From: Microbacterium sp. TPD7012
GTDB lineage: Bacteria; Actinomycetota; Actinomycetes; Actinomycetales; Microbacteriaceae
Direction of reading: 5' to 3'
DNA length: 64,000 nucleotides
Assembly: GCF_003075395.1 (NCBI RefSeq)
Contig: NZ_QDFV01000004.1
Span: 479,668-543,667 of the forward strand
Made by a program: the position numbers and the translations under genes. Below, piece by piece: positions 58,687 to 64,000 of the stretch. Each line of letters begins with the position of its first letter. Position 1 is the first letter of the stretch. Below the pieces are notes generated by a model, which saw nothing but the letters and a program-made list of their open reading frames with translations, did not search any database and had not been told where the DNA came from.

Positions 58687-59283
58687 TCAGCGCCGCGTGG
58701 GCGACAGGTTCAGGGTCTGCGTCGGGGTCACGACGCCGTTCACCGGCTGGTCGTGCACCTCCCGCGGCAGGGAGTCGAGTATCTCGGAATCATAGATGAC
58801 GGCGTAGACGGGCGGGCACTTCTCCATGGAGCCGATCGTCTTGTCGAAGTAGCCGCGGCCCCAACCCATCCGCATCCCCGAGCGGTCGACGGCCGCGGCA
58901 GGGACGATCATGAGGTCGACGTCGTTCACGGCGATCGGTCCCAGCACCTCGCCGGTCGGCTCGGGCAGACCGAACAGCCCTTCGGCGACGCGGTCGTCGT
59001 CGGTGGCGACGGCCCAGTCGAGCAGGCCGTCGGCCCGGGTGATCGGCAGCAGCACGCGGATGCCGCGGCGCACAGCCCTGGTCACGAACTCGCGGGTGCC
59101 CGGCTCGGTCGTGGTCGAGAGGAAGCACGAGATCGATCGTGCGCCGAGCTCGTCGACCAGCGCATCGAGGCGCGCGCCGATATCGGATGCCGCGGCATCG
59201 CGTTGCGACTCGGAGAGGAGCTGGCGGCGCTCACGCAGTTCGGCGCGCAGAGCGCGTTTCGCGTGTTCGACGTCGTTCGACAT
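58687..59283 (-). CDS. 5-formyltetrahydrofolate cyclo-ligase
   Basis: 198 residues. KRALRAELRERRQLLS at the start and VPAAAVDRSGMRMGWGRGYFDKTI, the ATP and folate-binding signature, identify the family. Converts 5-formyl-THF and ATP to 5,10-methenyl-THF. TAGACT lies seven bases before ATG 59283. Divergent from galU, 41 bp away. Confidence 0.94.
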   Translation of the reverse strand: MSNDVEHAKRALRAELRERRQLLSESQRDAAASDIGARLDALVDELGARSISCFLSTTTEPGTREFVTRAVRRGIRVLLPITRADGLLDWAVATDDDRVAEGLFGLPEPTGEVLGPIAVNDVDLMIVPAAAVDRSGMRMGWGRGYFDKTIGSMEKCPPVYAVIYDSEILDSLPREVHDQPVNGVVTPTQTLNLSPTRR

Positions 59284-59324
59284 GGCTCTGAGTCTACGGC
59301 GGTGCCGACCGCTAGGCTGTGAGG

Positions 59325-60212
59325 ATGGGTGAGCACAAGATCAAGGCCGTCATTCCCGCGGCAGGACTGGGGACGCGCTTCCTGCCTGCGACGAAGGCGA
59401 TGCCGAAGGAGATGCTCCCTGTCGTCGACAAGCCGGCCATCCAGTACGTGGTGGAAGAGGCGGCGGACGCAGGGATCGATGACATCCTCGTCATCATCGG
59501 TCGCAACAAGAACGCGATCTCGAACCACTTCGACTCGGTCCCCGAGCTCGAGGTCAAGCTCCTGGAGAAGGGTGATGACGGTCGCCTCGCGAGCGTCATG
59601 AAGTCGAGCGACCTCGCCGACATCCACTTCGTGCGCCAGGGCGAGCCCAAGGGGCTCGGGCATGCCGTGCTGCGTGCCCGCACCCATGTCGGCGACAGCT
59701 CGTTCGCCGTGCTTCTCGGTGACGACCTCATCGACGAGCGCGACCCGCTGCTGACCGACATGATCGCCGAGCACGAGCGCAGCGGCGCCGCGGTCATCGC
59801 GCTGATGGAGGTCGACCCCGCCAGCATCCACATGTACGGTGCCGCCGCCGTCGAGTCGATCGAGGACTCGGAGAACGTCCGCGTGACCGGCCTCGTCGAG
59901 AAGCCCGCGCAGGAGGACGCCCCCTCGAACCTCGCCGTCATCGGCCGCTATGTGCTGCCGGCATCCGTCTTCGAAATCCTCGAGCGCACCGAGCCGGGCA
60001 AGGGCGGCGAGATCCAGCTGACCGACGCTCTGCAGGAGATGGCAGCAGACACCGATGGGCCCGGCGTCGTCGGAGTCATCTTCCGCGGCCGTCGTTACGA
60101 CACCGGCGACCGCGTGGACTACATCAAGGCGATCGTGCAGCTCGCCTCCGACCGCGACGACCTCGGCCCGGAGCTGCGGCCCTGGCTCAAGGAGTTCGCG
60201 GAACGCCTCTAG
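59325..60212 (+). CDS. galU: UTP-glucose-1-phosphate uridylyltransferase GalU
   Basis: 295 residues. KAVIPAAGLGTRFLPATKAMPKEMLP is the nucleotide loop; LGDDLIDE and EKPAQEDAPSNLAVIGRYVL follow. Makes UDP-glucose for wall polymers and glycolipids. ATG 59325 is chosen because TAGGCT (59313-59318) ends exactly six bases before it; a GTG at 59319 would lie next to the -10. Leaderless. Confidence 0.96.
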   Translation: MGEHKIKAVIPAAGLGTRFLPATKAMPKEMLPVVDKPAIQYVVEEAADAGIDDILVIIGRNKNAISNHFDSVPELEVKLLEKGDDGRLASVMKSSDLADIHFVRQGEPKGLGHAVLRARTHVGDSSFAVLLGDDLIDERDPLLTDMIAEHERSGAAVIALMEVDPASIHMYGAAAVESIEDSENVRVTGLVEKPAQEDAPSNLAVIGRYVLPASVFEILERTEPGKGGEIQLTDALQEMAADTDGPGVVGVIFRGRRYDTGDRVDYIKAIVQLASDRDDLGPELRPWLKEFAERL

Positions 60213-60239
60213 GCGACTCTGCGGGCGTCGGGACGACTC

Positions 60240-60869
60240 ATGGATCTGGCGACGGGAATGCGGCACGGACCGATCGAGCTTCGGCTCGTGCGAACGAAGG
60301 ACGCCCGTCCGCTGCAGCACGAGCTGCTCGCGAACCGGTCGTGGTTGCAGCCGTGGGAGGCGACCGTCCCCTACGGCTCGGTGTCGTTCGACATGCGCCT
60401 CAGCATCCGTCGGCTGCTGCAGCAGTACAAGGACGGCTCGGGCTATCCCTTCGTCATGGAGTACGAGGGCGAGGTCGCCGGACAGCTGAACGTCTGGGGA
60501 GTGGCCCGCGGCTCGCTGTGCTCCGCGACAATCGGCTATTGGGTGAGCGAGCGGTTCGCGGGCCGGGGGATCACCCCGACGGCGGTGGCTCTCGCCACCG
60601 ATGCCTGCTTCACCGAGTACGGCCTGCACCGGATGGAGATCTGCATCCGCCCGGAGAACGCGGCGAGCCTGCGCGTCGTTCAGAAGCTCGGGTTCCGCTA
60701 CGAGGGGCTGCGGCGCCGCTACATCCACATCGACGGGGACTGGCGCGACCACTATGCGTTCTCGCTCACGCGCGAGGATGTGCCCCAGGGCGTGCTGGCC
60801 CGGTGGCTGAGCGGCCAGGTGCCGCCGGATGCCGCGACGGTGCCGCCGTCGGACCGCATCGCCCGCTGA
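60240..60869 (+). CDS. GNAT acetyltransferase (RimJ/RimL type)
   Basis: 209 residues. IGYWVSERFAGRGITPTAV is the acetyl-CoA loop (R/QxxGxG/A), and RPENAASLRVVQKLGFRYEGLRRRY the C-terminal RimJ/L signature. It would acetylate a protein N-terminus, perhaps a ribosomal protein. 27 bp after galU, probably the same transcript. Confidence 0.9.
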   Translation: MDLATGMRHGPIELRLVRTKDARPLQHELLANRSWLQPWEATVPYGSVSFDMRLSIRRLLQQYKDGSGYPFVMEYEGEVAGQLNVWGVARGSLCSATIGYWVSERFAGRGITPTAVALATDACFTEYGLHRMEICIRPENAASLRVVQKLGFRYEGLRRRYIHIDGDWRDHYAFSLTREDVPQGVLARWLSGQVPPDAATVPPSDRIAR

Positions 60870-60959
60870 GACCTCGGTTCGCACCGGTTCCGGATCGGAC
60901 TCGCCGCGACACGCGCCGCCTGCGCGGCGCAGCGGCCCTCAGCGCTTACCGTTGACCCT

Positions 60960-61805
60960 ATGGACGGGCCGGTGCTGAGTGGGGGAGTGATCGTCCTCGT
61001 CTCCGTGCTCCTGTGGATGCTCTATCTGCTGCCGTCGTGGCGCGGCCGCTACCAGTACAACGCCTCGGAGCGGAACGCCGTTCGTCTGAATCAGGCGCTG
61101 CGTGTCCTCGCCGAGACGAGCGAGACCCCCGGCGAGGTCCGCTTCGAGCTCAACGCGCGGACCGCGCTAGCGCAGCAGAAGCTCGCGAAGCGCGTGCAGT
61201 CCGAGCGGGAGTCCGCCGAACTCGAGGCCCTGCGGCAGGAACTCGCGGCGACGCGCGCCGACCCCGTGATCCGCCGCGCGCGGGCCCGTCGTCGTGTGCG
61301 GGTGGTGGCCACGAGTGCTCTTCTGCTCGGCCTGGCCGTCGCCGGTCTCGGCGTCTGGCAGATCCTGGCATCCGGTGCGCAGACGCTCGCATGGATCGGC
61401 GGAGCGCTGGTCGTGATCGCCGGCGTGATGCTGCAGCGGATGGCATCCGTGGCGCAGCGCGCGGTCCGTCGTCCGCAGGTCGTCTCGGAACCCGTTCGGG
61501 AGCGCACCGCTCCCGAGCTGCACGATCAGGGGCGCGCGACCTGGACTCCGCGTCCGCTTCCCGAGCCGCTGGTCACCGTCGCCGGGTCGCGCGCGCAGGC
61601 CGCGCGTGCGGAGATCGAGGCGCAGGAGGAGCGTCGCAAGGCGGCCAGGGTCGCCGCGCTCCGCGAGCGGGCGGAGCAGATGTCCCCGGTCGCTCCTGTG
61701 CAGCTGCCGGCCGCGTCGTCGCCCTACGCGAAGATGGGCTTCGTCGACGATGCCGAGATCGAGGCGCACGTTCGTGAGCTTCTCTCGCGACGCGCTGCCG
61801 GCTGA
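60960..61805 (+). CDS. membrane protein with N-terminal and central TM helices
   Basis: 281 residues: TM1 (about 5-22), a charged coiled coil (about 40-105) with RARARRRVRVV, a hairpin of two helices (about 115-160), and a basic Ala/Glu/Arg cytoplasmic tail. Found beside galU and the acetyltransferase in related genomes, to my recollection, with no known function. TACCGT lies seven bases before ATG 60960: leaderless. Confidence 0.75.
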   Translation: MDGPVLSGGVIVLVSVLLWMLYLLPSWRGRYQYNASERNAVRLNQALRVLAETSETPGEVRFELNARTALAQQKLAKRVQSERESAELEALRQELAATRADPVIRRARARRRVRVVATSALLLGLAVAGLGVWQILASGAQTLAWIGGALVVIAGVMLQRMASVAQRAVRRPQVVSEPVRERTAPELHDQGRATWTPRPLPEPLVTVAGSRAQAARAEIEAQEERRKAARVAALRERAEQMSPVAPVQLPAASSPYAKMGFVDDAEIEAHVRELLSRRAAG

Positions 61806-61858
61806 GCATCGCGCGACGCGATCCGCCCCCGCGGCGTGATAGCGTAGAAGCCGTTCAC

Positions 61859-61931
61859 GGGCCTATGGCGCAGTTGGTAGCGCGCCTCGTTCGCATCGAG
61901 GAGGTCAGGGGTTCGAATCCCCTTAGGTCCA
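61859..61931 (+). tRNA. tRNA-Ala (anticodon CGC)
   Basis: Full cloverleaf: acceptor GGGCCTA with TAGGTCC (one G-U), anticodon stem CCTCG/CGAGG around TTCGCAT (anticodon CGC, decoding GCG), T-arm AGGGG/TTCGAAT/CCCCT. CCA not encoded. Confidence 0.95.
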
Positions 61932-61938
61932 CCGAACA

Positions 61939-61968
61939 GAAAGCCCCCGGCACGCGCCGGGGGCTTTC
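61939..61968. terminator. terminator after tRNA-Ala
   Basis: GAAAGCCCCCGGC-ACGC-GCCGGGGGCTTTC followed by TTCTTTC: a perfect 13-bp stem with a T-rich end. Confidence 0.88.
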
Positions 61969-61983
61969 TTCTTTCTCCCGGGC

Positions 61984-62370
61984 TCAGCCCCAGAAGAGGT
62001 CCTCTGCGTCCTGGTCCTCGCTGATCAGCCAGATCTCCGCGATCCGATCGCCCTCGACACGGAACACGTCGACGCCGTGCTGGTCGAGATCGGCAGCGCC
62101 TGCGCGCCGGGCGGTGAAGCGCACGGTCGTGGCGACGAGCAGACCGCTCTCCGTCGCAGACTCGGTCTCGAGCGCGAAGGTGCCGCCGCTCAACTCCATG
62201 AATGCACCCAGATGGGCCACGATCGCGTCGGGTCCCACATGATCGCCGGACAGCCGGTTCGCGCCTGGCTGGTGCCACACGGCATCCTCGGTCAGCACAG
62301 CCGCCAACCCCGCCATGTCTCCAGCCGCCACCGCGGCTCCGTAACGTCCCACCACATCGATCGCCGACAT
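61984..62370 (-). CDS. SnoaL-like / nuclear-transport-factor-2-fold protein
   Basis: 128 residues. The pattern YGAAVAAGDMAGLAAVLTEDAVWHQPG, then GPDAIVAHLGAFMELSGGT, and VFRVEGDRIAEIWLISED is the SnoaL_2 ketosteroid-isomerase-like fold. Could be an isomerase, hydrolase or binding protein. ATG 62370 has GGAGGAAG. Divergent from the HxlR-type gene, which may control it. Confidence 0.87.
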   Translation of the reverse strand: MSAIDVVGRYGAAVAAGDMAGLAAVLTEDAVWHQPGANRLSGDHVGPDAIVAHLGAFMELSGGTFALETESATESGLLVATTVRFTARRAGAADLDQHGVDVFRVEGDRIAEIWLISEDQDAEDLFWG

Positions 62371-62426
62371 GTTCTTCCTCCGCTTCTGCTCGGTACCCTG
62401 AGGTTCCACCGTGTCGAGGCGGACAT

Positions 62427-62444
62427 GGTTACTTCAACGTCACC
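62427..62444. promoter_or_regulatory. candidate HxlR operator
   Basis: GGTTAC-TTCAAC-GTCACC, an inverted repeat with one mismatch, in the 89-bp gap between the divergent SnoaL-like and HxlR genes. Confidence 0.4.
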
Positions 62445-62459
62445 AGGGAGCGGGATCAC

Positions 62460-62837
62460 ATGACAACCGAGTGGACGGTGTTCTCCGCCCGATGCCCGTC
62501 GCGTCGTTCGCTGGCCCGCATCGCGAACAAGTGGACGGCGATGATCGTCGTCCTGCTCCATGAACGTCCCCGACGCTTCGGGGAGCTTCATCGGGATGTG
62601 CAGGGGATCACCAAGAAGGTCCTGGCCGACACTCTCCGCGCGCTGGAGCGCGACGGGATGGTCGAGCGCATCGCGCATGCCGACGGCTACGCGCTCTATC
62701 GGCTCACGGTTCTCGGCCTCACTCTGCATGAGCCGCTCAGAGCCCTCCAGGTCTGGGCGGAGTCTCACGTCGAGGACGTGATCGATGCGCAGGAGCGGTA
62801 CGACGAGGCTCTCGACGACCAGACCCTGGCGCCGTGA
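62460..62837 (+). CDS. HxlR-family transcription regulator
   Basis: 125 residues. CPSRRSLARIANKWTAMIVVLL, then RRFGELHRDVQGITKKVLADTLRALERDGMV and RLTVLGLTLHEPLRAL, is the HxlR winged helix, with Cys12 at the redox-sensing position of QorR/YodB-type members. It probably represses the divergent SnoaL-like gene and itself, perhaps in response to electrophiles. ATG 62460 after GGGAGCGGGATCAC. Confidence 0.92.
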   Translation: MTTEWTVFSARCPSRRSLARIANKWTAMIVVLLHERPRRFGELHRDVQGITKKVLADTLRALERDGMVERIAHADGYALYRLTVLGLTLHEPLRALQVWAESHVEDVIDAQERYDEALDDQTLAP

Positions 62838-63045
62838 ATCAGCGCGACACGCCCGGCGGTCGGGCTGGATTTGCCCGATCCCCGGGATCCGCGTAACTTA
62901 TTACTTGTTCGCCCCAAACGGTTGAGCGGAGGTCCTCGGACCGGCTCCCGTCAAGCATCGAACACCTCCCGAATCCCGAAACTCTCACGAGTCCTCAGGA
63001 TGAAGGAACTGCCTCGTGCCCACGAGCATCTCGCCGGAAGGCGAT
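62838..63045. other. intergenic region before the rrn promoter, no gene seen
   Basis: This begins the 494-bp stretch between the HxlR gene and 16S rRNA. The first 200 bases show no convincing frame (a 87-codon frame from 62871 crosses the promoter and has no ribosome site). It may hold further upstream rrn promoters, but none is clear. Confidence 0.5.
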
Positions 63046-63073
63046 TTGACACCGGGAACGAGATCAGTAAGAT
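63046..63073 (+). promoter_or_regulatory. rrn operon promoter
   Basis: TTGACA (63046-63051), 16 bp, TAAGAT (63068-63073), a near-consensus vegetative promoter, about 260 bp upstream of mature 16S. Confidence 0.75.
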
Positions 63074-63130
63074 AGAGAAGTTGCCCTTCGGGCCTGGCTG
63101 TGATGGCTGGGTCGTGGGAGCATCCGATCC

Positions 63131-63331
63131 TTGAGAACTCAACAGCGTGCACTTGTCAAATGCCAAATTATCCTCGTTCAGTCGTTTTTCGGCTGGGTGA
63201 GAATTCCTTTGGATCAAAGACCAGCCCCTTTTGGGGGTTGGCATTCGGATGAAGTCAGCAATGAATTTGTCTCTTTGGTCAGCATCAAACTCGCTGCGTC
63301 ATCGTTTTCCCGATGGGGTATGCATTTCTTT
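63131..63331 (+). ncRNA. rrn leader with antitermination/processing sequence
   Basis: TTGAGAACTCAACAGCGTGC at about 63131-63150 is the conserved leader block found before actinobacterial rRNA genes, linked to antitermination and to the RNase III processing stem. The A/T-rich remainder leads to the 16S 5' end. Confidence 0.65.

Positions 63332-64000
<669 letters not shown>

Noticed and set aside
62871..63134. 87-codon frame before 16S rRNA
   Set aside because: It spans the rrn promoter, lacks a ribosome site and has no recognisable features.

Overview
The window is high-GC actinobacterial DNA. The partial 16S rRNA gene at the right end, the C50-type carotenoid operon, Lsr2, the Tat- and LAxTG-type surface proteins and the many genes that appear to start without a leader point to Microbacteriaceae, most likely Microbacterium. 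That genus call is an inference from the 16S text and gene content, not from a database search.

Positions 1 to about 10,680 are the right-hand part of an integrated element that continues past the left edge. It has a phage-like early region: an XRE repressor with a coupled tyrosine integrase reads right (8929-10676). A long leftward chain of overlapping genes (8837 to 3911) carries an excisionase-like HTH, small unknown proteins, a replication-type winged-helix protein, a second HTH and a second tyrosine integrase. Beyond that integrase lies a Tat-signal, tailspike-like beta-helix protein, then tightly packed small genes ending in an HNH endonuclease cut by the window edge. tRNA-Thr(TGT) lies just outside the right integrase.

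Positions 10.9-16.3 kb form a cell-surface island: two Tat-signal secreted proteins, a thioester-domain/VaFE-repeat adhesin with an LAVTG sorting signal, and an ECF sigma factor fused to its own zinc-finger/membrane/extracellular module. From 16.4 to 40.7 kb come core genes: an aldo/keto reductase, an ABC exporter with a two-component system, SRAP protein, MsrB, an orphan groL under CIRCE control, a WXG100 protein, a second two-component system, a CPBP protease, XPB-type helicase with its partner, a cold-shock protein, SerC, a DtxR-type iron regulator, an M23 peptidase and an HNH protein, then tRNA-Arg.

From 40.8 to 48.7 kb one overlapping leftward operon (idi-crtE-crtB-crtI-crtYe-crtYf-crtEb-mmpL) should take IPP/DMAPP to a cyclic C50 carotenoid; a divergent MarR-type gene is its probable regulator. 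Then follow lsr2, a guanidinium-exporter-like SMR gene with a switch-like leader, a GAF/LuxR regulator facing a DUF485-acetate symporter pair, an alkyltransferase-like protein whose active-site Cys is Val, a very large SF1-helicase/nuclease with degraded ATPase motifs, mscL, 5-FCL, galU, tRNA-Ala, a HxlR regulator, and finally the rrn promoter, leader and 5' part of 16S rRNA.

A recurring theme is a -10-like hexamer ending 6 or 7 nt before the start codon, which implies that many of these mRNAs are leaderless. The strongest candidates for something undescribed are the Tat-exported tailspike-like protein in the element, the sigma/anti-sigma fusion beside the thioester adhesin, the tiny terminator-overlapped unit at 39.83-40.01 kb, the SMR leader, the Cys-less alkyltransferase and the degenerate helicase-nuclease.
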